The translations under genes and the position numbers were made by a program. From assembly GCF_020966755.1 (NCBI RefSeq), contig NZ_JAJKFT010000010.1, positions 1,452,720-1,516,719 of the forward strand: DNA of 64,000 bases. The letters are read 5' to 3'. Under the pieces are notes generated by a model. The model did not search any database, was not told the origin of the DNA, and saw only the letters and a list, made by a program, of their open reading frames with translations. The DNA comes from Blastopirellula sediminis (GTDB lineage: Bacteria > Planctomycetota > Planctomycetia > Pirellulales > Pirellulaceae). Shown piece after piece: positions 53,132-60,732 of the stretch (its first letter is position 1; the number at the start of each line of letters is the position of its first letter).

Positions 53132-53668
53132 ATGGAAACCGACGCCCAGCAGAACCCGTTCGCTTCGCCGCACGCGCCGCAGAAGACGCGTCACGATCTG
53201 CCAACGCGCATTGAAGGTCCGTCGCCAATCGACGTGCGCGGGTACTGTTATGCGTGCGGCGCCGCGGGAGAAGAGGACTTTCAGCAGCAGTTCTACTGGG
53301 GACGGTTGGTCGTCGACTATTCTCTTTGTCGCAATTGTCTCTGGCGACGCCCTTGGCAACGTGCGTCGATTCTGGTGAATGGTTCGCTCTCGATTTTGGG
53401 AATCTTCGTCGCGGTCTACGTGGCGTCCCTGTTGTCGATTATCCGCTTGGATGCGGTCCGATCGAGCCAGTTCCTTGTCAACGGGATCATCCTGTTCGGA
53501 ATCATCGTCTTCGTTCCGACTAGCGTTGTGGTAGTGATGAACATCGTGTTTCGCATGTTCGCGGTTTTTCGGTGGTACCCAACGGATGTCGGCAAAGGGA
53601 TTTATCGACTGACGAGAATCAGTCGCCAATTCCGAGCGAACTACTTTGCGGTGGAGAAGGAAGAATGA
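53132..53668 (+). CDS. Tandem zinc-ribbon membrane paralogue 1
   Basis: A 178-residue protein (ATG 53132). N-terminal QQNPFASP is followed by a hydrophilic stretch, then two CxxC pairs (Cys39/Cys42 and Cys66/Cys69), which are probably a structural zinc site. Two helices follow (about 79-101 and 116-140) with a short basic C-terminal region. The most diverged of five neighbouring homologues, but the same order of motifs holds. It overlaps the start of paralogue 2 by four bases (ATGA). No known function. Confidence 0.8.
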   Translation: METDAQQNPFASPHAPQKTRHDLPTRIEGPSPIDVRGYCYACGAAGEEDFQQQFYWGRLVVDYSLCRNCLWRRPWQRASILVNGSLSILGIFVAVYVASLLSIIRLDAVRSSQFLVNGIILFGIIVFVPTSVVVVMNIVFRMFAVFRWYPTDVGKGIYRLTRISRQFRANYFAVEKEE

Positions 53669-54273
53669 GCGAGCGGAAGGAGAATCCGTTCGTCTCGCCG
53701 ACGCCTTTGGTGAGAAAAATGGATGCGACGCCAGATCCGCCGGGAGACGGCCCCTTCGATTTTGGAGAGGATTGGATCGGCGGATTGACGCCGTTGTCGC
53801 TACCCGGCGAATGTCTCGTTTGCGGCAAGTATGCGGCTGATAACCAGCGACGCGCTCGAAGGTATCGGCACGGCGACCGAAGTCGCTACCCGAAAGGTTG
53901 CAAAATTTCGTATTCGGTCTGCAGCGGCTGCGGGTGGTGGATCGACTTCTGGCACAGATGCATGTGGTTCACGTTGGCGATCTTCGGGCTGTCGGTCATC
54001 TTTGCGGGGGTTGCGCTTGTGCGTTTGCGTTACGTTGACCCCTTCGATCCTCAGAGGCTGGACTACATCCGTTTTATGCTTGGATCGATGTTGGGGGTCG
54101 CCGTCGCTTTTTTCGTCGCGGCAATGTCCTTTTCGTTTCAGCCGCTGCGCATTCAGCGAATTAGAGACCAAGGGAATCGGACGTCTATCTTTCTCGCGAA
54201 TCAAGAGTTCCGCCGTATTGTCTACGAGCGTTCGGTGGCCCAACGAATGCGTGACGAATCGGGGGGCCAGTGA
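53665..54273 (+). CDS. Tandem zinc-ribbon membrane paralogue 2
   Basis: A 202-residue protein (ATG 53665, overlapping the previous stop in ATGA). ENPFVSP opens the protein, then comes TPLSLPGECLVC with Cys50/Cys53, then SYSVCSGC (Cys86/Cys89), two helices (about 100-120 and 137-156), and a C-terminal region ANQEF. Residues 13-45 are Pro/Asp/Gly-rich. It overlaps the next gene in GTGA. The shared core is PLSLP-xxC-xxC then YS-C-xx-C. Confidence 0.82.
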   Translation: MSERKENPFVSPTPLVRKMDATPDPPGDGPFDFGEDWIGGLTPLSLPGECLVCGKYAADNQRRARRYRHGDRSRYPKGCKISYSVCSGCGWWIDFWHRCMWFTLAIFGLSVIFAGVALVRLRYVDPFDPQRLDYIRFMLGSMLGVAVAFFVAAMSFSFQPLRIQRIRDQGNRTSIFLANQEFRRIVYERSVAQRMRDESGGQ

Positions 54274-54860
54274 ATCAGCCGAGCGAGAATCCGTTCGCTT
54301 CCCCCCGCGTCGATGAATTCGTTGAAGTCCTCCCCGACGCTGAGGAAGGGACGAACGAACAATTTCAGCTGCGGGTTGGGAAGATCGTCGGCGAGTCGCC
54401 GTTGTCGCTGCCGAGAGTCTGTTTGTACTGCGCGGCCGATATTGTCGACGACTTTTCGCTACGGCGAGTCGCCAGGTATCACCGGCTGCGATTGTCGCCA
54501 GGGCGTCAGCCGATTCTGTTTCAGTTCTACTGCTCGACCTGTTCCGCGTGCGTGGCCGCCGCTCAGGCCTGGCGACGACGACGCAGCCAGGCTCTCTATT
54601 TTGCTCTGGCGTGCGTCTTGTTGGCGGTCGGCGCCTCCTTTTTGGGGCTCTACGGCAATGCGGAATTCCCCGAAACGGCGTGGCTTAGCCTTTTTTCGAT
54701 CCTGGGAATTGCCCTCGTCGCCCCCTTCTTTCGCGTATGGTATTGCGAGTCCCAGTTGCCGAAGTTTCCAGAATTGGAATCGTACGCGGAAAATACCATG
54801 ACCGTAAAAGGGGCAGGGTGGAAGTTCATCGAGCGCTTTCGCGAAGGCTCCCCTGCCTGA
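54270..54860 (+). CDS. Tandem zinc-ribbon membrane paralogue 3
   Basis: A 196-residue protein (GTG 54270). Motifs in order: ENPFASP, GESPLSLPRVCLYC (Cys51/Cys54), CSAC (Cys91/Cys94), two helices (about 108-128 and 138-155), FRVWYCESQLPKFPELE and the terminal AGWKFIERF. It is closest to paralogue 4 by motif order and wording. A 50-bp spacer separates it from paralogue 4. Confidence 0.82.
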   Translation: MNQPSENPFASPRVDEFVEVLPDAEEGTNEQFQLRVGKIVGESPLSLPRVCLYCAADIVDDFSLRRVARYHRLRLSPGRQPILFQFYCSTCSACVAAAQAWRRRRSQALYFALACVLLAVGASFLGLYGNAEFPETAWLSLFSILGIALVAPFFRVWYCESQLPKFPELESYAENTMTVKGAGWKFIERFREGSPA

Positions 54861-54910
54861 CGTTTCTTATTCGAAACGACCGCACCCAGCATCATCGGAA
54901 ATCAGCGAAG

Positions 54911-55525
54911 ATGGAATCCGGCTCCCACGAAAACCCGTTCGCTCCGCCGAATGTCGACAAGGTTGTCGTCACGCCTTCGGATTCTGGCTCAGGCGATATC
55001 GAAGAGTTTTTCATTCATGATGGAAAGATCGTCGGCCAGTCTCCGCTTTCGTTGCCGTCGGTCTGCTTGTACTGCGCGATGGCCGCCGCCGACGAAACCT
55101 CCCAGCGAAAGACCTGCCAGTTTTCTGGTAGGACGGAGTCGGGGAATTGGACGACGCTGACAGTTTCTTATTCCGTCTGTGGGGCGTGCGTCGCGAACGC
55201 GCAGGCCTGGCGTCTTAAGCTTAGGCAAGCCGCATATTGTCTTGTTCCCACCCTCATATCAATCGGCTTCCTTTGTATTATCGCGATTTTCTGCTACACC
55301 GCTGTTGGGCTCGTGGAGGTCGCGGAGAGTTGCTTCCCCTTCTTTATGATCGCCGCAATTGGATTTGCGTTGCGCATCGTGTATTGCGATTTCAAAGTCC
55401 CCAAGCCTCCAGAATTGCGCATGTATGAGGCGGGCAAGATGGCGCTTTCTCGCGCCGGGCGAGCGTTCCTCGAGCGTTATGCGGATGGTCAAGACGATCT
55501 CACACCTGGTGAGGACGATGAATGA
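54911..55525 (+). CDS. Tandem zinc-ribbon membrane paralogue 4
   Basis: A 204-residue protein (ATG 54911; an upstream extension of the frame overlaps paralogue 3 and is rejected). Motifs in order: ENPFAPP, GQSPLSLPSVCLYC (Cys52/Cys55), SYSVCGAC (Cys90/Cys93), two helices (about 110-130 and 140-158), VYCDFKVPKPPELR and AGRAFLERY. The stop overlaps the start of paralogue 5 as ATGA. The C-terminus is acidic. Confidence 0.82.
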   Translation: MESGSHENPFAPPNVDKVVVTPSDSGSGDIEEFFIHDGKIVGQSPLSLPSVCLYCAMAAADETSQRKTCQFSGRTESGNWTTLTVSYSVCGACVANAQAWRLKLRQAAYCLVPTLISIGFLCIIAIFCYTAVGLVEVAESCFPFFMIAAIGFALRIVYCDFKVPKPPELRMYEAGKMALSRAGRAFLERYADGQDDLTPGEDDE

Positions 55526-56088
55526 GTGAGCTTGAGGAAAACCCTTACGCTTCGCCTGGCGTCGACGTTCGCAATCGAGAAGAGGTCTCCTTCGTGATCG
55601 AAAAGGGGCTGATCCTCGGCGAGTCTCCCTTGTCGTTGCCGTCGGTTTGTTTCAACTGCGCCTGCGATGTTGCCGGAGATGGCGAGACGCGTCATCGCAC
55701 CAGGTATCGGCCGGAGCAGGCTCCCCCCAATGCTCCGGAGCGCGAATTCACGATTACCTATTCGATCTGCACCAAATGTTGGACGCGATCGGAGAAATGG
55801 CGCATGCGACGAAACTTCGCCATCTATTTTTTTCTGGCGTTGTTCGTCTTGGGTGGGTGTGTTGGCGTCCTGGCGATGGCCTATTTGAGTGGAGGCAGCG
55901 CCATGGCGGACAAACTCTTGTTTATGCTGACGGCCTTTTTATCCTCCATGATGCTAGTGTTCGCCGCCGCGGCGTCCATTGGGATTTGCCATGGTCGCGT
56001 ATTGGGCGGGCCTTCGATACGAAAGTTTGACGGAAACAAGATATTCGTTGCGGGCGCTAACCAGAGCTTTTTGCGGCGTTTTCGCTAG
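55522..56088 (+). CDS. Tandem zinc-ribbon membrane paralogue 5
   Basis: A 188-residue protein (ATG 55522). Motifs in order: ENPYASP, GESPLSLPSVCFNC (Cys43/Cys46), TYSICTKC (Cys83/Cys86), two helices (about 99-120 and 132-154), and a C-terminal ANQSFLRRF. No gene of the family follows within the window. The repeated structure and coupling with its neighbours suggest that the five proteins form one hetero-oligomer or act in sequence. Confidence 0.82.
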   Translation: MSELEENPYASPGVDVRNREEVSFVIEKGLILGESPLSLPSVCFNCACDVAGDGETRHRTRYRPEQAPPNAPEREFTITYSICTKCWTRSEKWRMRRNFAIYFFLALFVLGGCVGVLAMAYLSGGSAMADKLLFMLTAFLSSMMLVFAAAASIGICHGRVLGGPSIRKFDGNKIFVAGANQSFLRRFR

Positions 56089-56182
56089 ACTTTTCACGCC
56101 TTACGTGGGCGATTCGAGAAGGACCGGCCGCGCGTTACAATAATCGGCAACGAGTCAGTAACGCGAATTCAAAGGCGAGACC

Positions 56183-56986
56183 ATGCAAGGCGAACGTATT
56201 CCGATTGGCGAAGTGACGCTCAACGTCGTCATCCGGGGAGAAGGGGAGCCGATCCTGCTCGCGCATGGTTTTCCGCTTGATCACTCGATGTGGGAAGCGC
56301 AAATCAACGTCTTGGCGGCCGAAGGGTATCAGGTGATTGCGCCTGACCTGCGCGGTTTCGGCGGCAGCGATCCGGCCAAAGACAAAACGACCATGGCCCA
56401 GTTCGCTGACGATCTGTCGCGACTACTCGCCAAGTTGAACGTTACCAAGCCGGTTACGTTCTGCGGGCTCTCGATGGGCGGCTACATCGCGTGGCAGTTC
56501 TTCCTGCGGCATCGGACGCGTTTGGCTCGCTTGATTCTGTGCGACACGCGAGCGAATGACGATGACGAGAAGGTGGCGCGCGGGCGGTTGGTGATGGCGG
56601 CCGAAGTCGAACGGTTCGGCCTGGAAAAAGTTCCGGGGACCATGCTGCCGAAGCTGATTGCCCCGATCACGCTCGAAAAGAATGAAGCGGTCGTCGCCGC
56701 TTTACAAGCTGCGATCTTGCGGCAAGATCCGGCCGGCGTCGCTGCGGCTCAGCGCGGCATGGCCGAACGTCAAAACGTGGTCGAACTGCTGTCGACGATC
56801 GACGTTCCGACCTTGGTGATCTGCGGCGAAGTCGATGCGATTACGCCTCCGGACGTGATGCGAGCGATCGCCGACGCGATTCCTTGCGCCGAGTATGTCG
56901 AGATCGCCGGCGCTGGGCATATGGCGCCGATGGAGCGTGCCGTTGAGACGAACACGGCGATTCTCAACTTCTTGAAGTCGAACTAG
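56183..56986 (+). CDS. Alpha/beta hydrolase
   Basis: A 267-residue enzyme of the alpha/beta-fold family. The oxyanion segment HGFPLDHSMWE, the nucleophile elbow GLSMGG (Ser97), Asp218 in GEVDAITPP and His246 in GAGHMAPME make up a complete catalytic triad. The size and motifs resemble 3-oxoadipate enol-lactonase and related esterases, but the substrate is not assured. It converges with ptsI, sharing four bases at the stops. Confidence 0.9.
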   Translation: MQGERIPIGEVTLNVVIRGEGEPILLAHGFPLDHSMWEAQINVLAAEGYQVIAPDLRGFGGSDPAKDKTTMAQFADDLSRLLAKLNVTKPVTFCGLSMGGYIAWQFFLRHRTRLARLILCDTRANDDDEKVARGRLVMAAEVERFGLEKVPGTMLPKLIAPITLEKNEAVVAALQAAILRQDPAGVAAAQRGMAERQNVVELLSTIDVPTLVICGEVDAITPPDVMRAIADAIPCAEYVEIAGAGHMAPMERAVETNTAILNFLKSN

Positions 56987-58761
56987 CCGTCGGTATCGAG
57001 CTTTGCGATATCGGGCGAAATGTCTTCCAGTTCCATCCGCAGGAAGCGTTTCACCTGGTTGGTCGTCTTCATTTGCAGGGCGCGAGCCAGCAGCGATTCG
57101 GCCCGCTCGATGGTGATCTGCGAAGCGAGCTGCTTGATCGTCGGCACGAACGCGGGGCTCATGCTGAAGCTGCGGAGCCCCATTCCCAGGAGCAGGATGA
57201 ACGCCCGCGGTTGGCCTGCCATTTCGCCGCACAACGTCACCGGAACGCGGGCCATGTTGCAGGCCCGGATGACGTCGTTCAGCGTATGAACGACCGCCGG
57301 GGCGAGCGGTTGGCAAAGGCTGCTCACCTTGGGATTGTCGCGGTCGGCGGCCATCAAGTACTGCACCAGATCGTTCGATCCGATCGAAACGAAGTCGACC
57401 AAGTCGAGCATCGAGCGGATGACGATCGCCGCTGCGGGGACTTCCAGCATCATGCCGACTTTCACCTCGACGAACGGTTTTCGTTCTTCGGTCAGGCGGC
57501 GCTGGGCGCGGCGGACGAAGCTGCGAACCTTGCGCAGTTCTTCCACGGTGGTGATCATAGGAAACATCATGCGGACTTCGCACCCGTCGATGCCGGCGCC
57601 TGCCTGCAGGATGGCGCGGATCTGCGACATGAAGAACTCTGGATGCTCAAACGACAGCCGCACGCTGCGCCAACCCATGAAGGGGTTCGCTTCGTTGTGG
57701 GTGTGCCCGAGGTAGGCGACCGTCTTGTCGCCGCCAATGTCGAGCGTACGGATCGTCACCTTCTTGTTTGGGCTCGACTCGATCACGTTGCGGTAGATGC
57801 TGATCTGCTCCGCTTCGTCCGGAACGTTTTCGTGCGTCAGGTAGAGATACTCGGTCCGGTAGAGACCGACGCCATCGGCGCCCATCGCAGCGGCCGACTC
57901 GGCGTCTTTGACGTTGTTGATGTTCGCCATCAACTCGATCGGCTGTTGGCAAGCGGTGCGCGAAGGGAGATCGCGGTTGGCGGCCAACTGGTCCTTCAGG
58001 TCGAAGAATTCGCGTTCCAGCTTGCGATAGGCCGACAGCTCTTCCGCCTCTGGATTGACGACGACGATCCCTTCGCCGCCGTTGACGACGATCGTGTCGC
58101 CGGTTTTCACGCGCGACGCGATGCCGGGCACACCGGAGACAGCCGGGATGCCGCGGCTGCGGGCGATGATCGCGGCATGGCTGGTTTGGCTTCCCCTTTC
58201 GGTGACGATGCCATGGACGTCGGCGTCGCCCAGAGCGACCGCTTGCGAAGGGAGGAGTTCGTCGGCGACGACGATCAGGGGGCCCTTTAAGCAACCATCC
58301 CCGCCATCGGGATCGTTGAGGACGTCAGTCAGGTAGGCGCTAAGCCGGACGATGACGTCGCGGATGTCGTTCAGACGCTCCTGCAAATAGGGGTCGCCCA
58401 TCCGCGAAAAAAGCTGGGTGTAGTCGTCGAGGAGTCGGTGGAGCGCGCCTTGGGCGGTCATCCGCTCGTCGACGATCCAATGGCGGATCTTGTTGGTGAA
58501 CGCAGGGTCGCGAAGGATGGTCCGGTGGGCGGCGAAAATGGCCGCTTCGTCCATGCCGACCTGGCTCTCGACCTTGGACTGGAGGGCGCTGAGGTCCGAG
58601 GAGGTTTGGTCCCGCGCCGTCTCGTAACGGGCCAGTTCCTGGGTGATTTCGTGGGGCTCCAGCTTCGTCTTTTCCGGATTGACGAAAATCTCGAGAATGC
58701 AGTAGGCGGTGCCGACGGCGACTCCGGGGGAAACTGCGATCCCCTTATGTAGGTCTGACAC
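56983..58761 (-). CDS. ptsI: PTS phosphoenolpyruvate-protein phosphotransferase (enzyme I)
   Basis: A 592-residue protein starting at GTG 58761. HPr-interacting helices are at about 25-140. His195 in GSQTSHAAIIARSRGIPAV is the phosphorylated residue, VPVTLCGEMAGQP contains the active-site Cys, and the C-terminal TIM barrel has the PEP-site motif GADGVGLYRTEYLYL. No HPr or enzyme II genes are in the window, so it may act in a regulatory PTS. Promoter signals are not clear. Confidence 0.94.
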   Translation of the reverse strand: MSDLHKGIAVSPGVAVGTAYCILEIFVNPEKTKLEPHEITQELARYETARDQTSSDLSALQSKVESQVGMDEAAIFAAHRTILRDPAFTNKIRHWIVDERMTAQGALHRLLDDYTQLFSRMGDPYLQERLNDIRDVIVRLSAYLTDVLNDPDGGDGCLKGPLIVVADELLPSQAVALGDADVHGIVTERGSQTSHAAIIARSRGIPAVSGVPGIASRVKTGDTIVVNGGEGIVVVNPEAEELSAYRKLEREFFDLKDQLAANRDLPSRTACQQPIELMANINNVKDAESAAAMGADGVGLYRTEYLYLTHENVPDEAEQISIYRNVIESSPNKKVTIRTLDIGGDKTVAYLGHTHNEANPFMGWRSVRLSFEHPEFFMSQIRAILQAGAGIDGCEVRMMFPMITTVEELRKVRSFVRRAQRRLTEERKPFVEVKVGMMLEVPAAAIVIRSMLDLVDFVSIGSNDLVQYLMAADRDNPKVSSLCQPLAPAVVHTLNDVIRACNMARVPVTLCGEMAGQPRAFILLLGMGLRSFSMSPAFVPTIKQLASQITIERAESLLARALQMKTTNQVKRFLRMELEDISPDIAKLDTDG

Positions 58762-58935
58762 GGTCGAAAAGTCCGCCCTTAAGCTGGGTTTTGGAAGCGT
58801 TTAGTCCACGCGAGATTATAGTAGAGATTCTGTCTGGAAATACCCTAAGTCTACATTTTCCCGTCTATGGGGGCGAAGCGAATTGGAGTACAGTTTGCAT
58901 AGCCGCGACGAGCTAAATGGCGCTCTTTGATTAGC

Positions 58936-58964
58936 TTGTGACGTTTTTTCGGTGTGGCTATACT
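58936..58964 (+). promoter_or_regulatory. Promoter of the dehydratase-ACP-synthase cluster
   Basis: TTGTGA (58936-58941), a 17-bp spacer and TATACT (58959-58964) make a good sigma-70-type promoter, with a start expected near 58971 and a leader of about 57 nt before ATG 59028. It is the best promoter in the 266-bp spacer. Confidence 0.65.
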
Positions 58965-59027
58965 AGTGAGCTTTGATATTCGGCTCTGGCCGTTTCTAAG
59001 GATTGGGTAGGATTTTGGGACGCGGGC

Positions 59028-59504
59028 ATGCGATTCACCCTGATTGATCGAATAACCGATCTTGTTCCGGGAGAGCGGATTATAGCGACCAAATGCCTAT
59101 CGCTCGCCGAAGAGTATTTGGAGGATCACTTTCCTCGTTTCCCGGTCATGCCGGGGGTGTTGATGCTGGAAGCGATGACGCAGACCAGCGCTTGGCTGAT
59201 TCGGGCGACCGAGGACTTCGCGCACAGCGTGGTAATCCTGCAGGAAGCGCGGAACGTCAAGTACGCCGACTTTGTCGAACCTGGGGAAGTTTTGACGGTT
59301 ACGGCCGAGTGGGTCAAGCAAGAAGGACGTTTGACTTCGCTGAAGGTCAAAGGGACCGTGGCAGGCAACATGGCGGTGAGCGCTCGCCTGGTGCTGGATC
59401 GATACAACCTGGGCGGAGACGTCCAAAGTGGCGCCGACCGGTTGGCGATTCGCAATTTAAAAGACGATTTCAACGTGTTGTACCCGGAAGCGAGCCGCGT
59501 TTAG
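59028..59504 (+). CDS. FabZ-like (3-hydroxyacyl-ACP) dehydratase 1
   Basis: A 158-residue hot-dog-fold protein. LEDHFPRFPVMPGVLMLEAMTQTSAW carries the catalytic His in DHFP and the acidic residue in MLEAM, as in FabZ. The following VKYADFVEPGEVLTVTAEW and LKVKGTVAGNMAVSARL complete the fold. It removes water from a 3-hydroxyacyl thioester. It is the first gene of a four-gene unit with ACP, a second dehydratase and a ketosynthase. Confidence 0.85.
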   Translation: MRFTLIDRITDLVPGERIIATKCLSLAEEYLEDHFPRFPVMPGVLMLEAMTQTSAWLIRATEDFAHSVVILQEARNVKYADFVEPGEVLTVTAEWVKQEGRLTSLKVKGTVAGNMAVSARLVLDRYNLGGDVQSGADRLAIRNLKDDFNVLYPEASRV

Positions 59505-59605
59505 CGGAGCCGCTTTTGGATTAGCCGCAGTGCGGCAAGCGCATGATTTCATCCACCTTGGGTGAAAAGCACATTTCCTGATTAAGCTTTGGAGAACGCA
59601 TTCAG

Positions 59606-59992
59606 ATGCCGACGGAACAAGAAGTCTTCGAGAAGGTTCGCGAGGCCTTGGTCGACGCCCTGGGAGTTGATGAAGAAGAAGTGACTCCGGAAGCGACGAT
59701 GGTCGGCGACCTCGGCGCGGAATCGATTGACTTCCTCGATATCGTCTTCCGACTGGAGAAAGCGTTCGACATCGAAATCCCTCGTGCCGAACTCTTCCCG
59801 GAAGACATCCTGACGAGCGCCGAATACGTCAACGACGGCAAGGTGACCCCGGCCGGGCTCATCGAGCTGAAGAAGCGGATGCCGTTCGCCGACCTCACCA
59901 AGTTTGAAGCGAATCCGAACGTCTCGGAATTCGGCAACTTGCTGACGGTCAACGACATGTGCAAGTATGTCGAGAGCAAGCTGGCTGCGTAA
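59606..59992 (+). CDS. Acyl carrier protein with C-terminal extension
   Basis: A 128-residue acidic protein. The phosphopantetheine site is DLGAESIDFLD, with Ser40 as the attachment residue, followed by helix III features (FRLEKAFDIEIP). At about 80 residues a normal ACP would end; here a further 45-residue tail (VTPAGLIELKKRMPFADLTKFEANPNVSEFG onward) is added. It serves the neighbouring dehydratases and synthase. The tail may dock to those partners. Confidence 0.9.
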   Translation: MPTEQEVFEKVREALVDALGVDEEEVTPEATMVGDLGAESIDFLDIVFRLEKAFDIEIPRAELFPEDILTSAEYVNDGKVTPAGLIELKKRMPFADLTKFEANPNVSEFGNLLTVNDMCKYVESKLAA

Positions 59993-60004
59993 CGAATCGT
60001 CGAA

Positions 60005-60039
60005 CTTTGTGCTGATCGCAGTCGGCGATCAGCGCAAAG
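60005..60039 (+). promoter_or_regulatory. Intercistronic hairpin after the ACP gene
   Basis: A 15-bp stem with one G-T pair (60005-60019 with 60025-60039) and loop AGTCG lies between ACP and the second dehydratase. No T run follows, so it is more likely an RNA stabiliser or processing site that could raise ACP level relative to downstream genes. Confidence 0.6.
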
Positions 60040-60064
60040 ATTCGCCAGGAAGGGATTAACTGGA

Positions 60065-60601
60065 ATGCGTTGGTTTTGGGTAGATAAGTTCCTCGAGTTC
60101 GAGAGCGGCAAAGCGGCCAAATCGGTCAAGTCGGTCACGCTCGCCGAAGATCATATCCACGACCATTTCCCTGGCATTCCAATCATGCCCCACTCGCTGG
60201 TGATCGAAGGGATCGCCCAGACCGGCGGTCTGCTGGTCGGCGAGTACTACGAATTTCGGGAGCGAGTCGTGCTCGCCAAGGTGTCGAAGGCGACGTTTCA
60301 CTTCGCCGTCGCGCCGGGGGATCAGTTGACTTACTCGGTGGAAGCGCACGATATCCGCGAAGACGGCGCCTACGTCTCGGCGACCAGTCACTGCGGAGAT
60401 CGATTGCACGCCGAGGTCGAATTGTTCTTCGCTCATCTGGACGAGCAGGACAATGACCGAGAATTATTCGGTACCGTCGAATTGCTGCAGTTGCTGCGCA
60501 TGATGAAGGTCTACGAAATCGGCAAGAAGTCTGACGGAACGCCGATCGAGCCGCCGCAATACATGCTGGATGCGGAAGCGGCGTCTTTAAGTCGAAATTA
60601 A
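60065..60601 (+). CDS. FabZ-like dehydratase 2
   Basis: A 178-residue hot-dog-fold protein. IHDHFPGIPIMPHSLVIEGIAQTGG holds the catalytic His and Glu; GPxxP is present as GIPIMPHSL, close to the FabZ consensus. A longer C-terminal part (about 130-178) with FGTVELLQLLRMMKVYEIG differs from dehydratase 1. It may have a different chain-length preference or form a hetero-dimer with dehydratase 1. Confidence 0.85.
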   Translation: MRWFWVDKFLEFESGKAAKSVKSVTLAEDHIHDHFPGIPIMPHSLVIEGIAQTGGLLVGEYYEFRERVVLAKVSKATFHFAVAPGDQLTYSVEAHDIREDGAYVSATSHCGDRLHAEVELFFAHLDEQDNDRELFGTVELLQLLRMMKVYEIGKKSDGTPIEPPQYMLDAEAASLSRN

Positions 60602-60732
60602 CCGCGCTCGGTAGGCGATCGCGCCGATAATACCAAGTACGAAGCGGACCAGCAGCCAACGATGCGCGGCTGGTTGGCGCTAGATAATCGGCAAGGTTTG
60701 CTTAGTTTCTCTTGTTTGGAGTTCCAGTCGTC

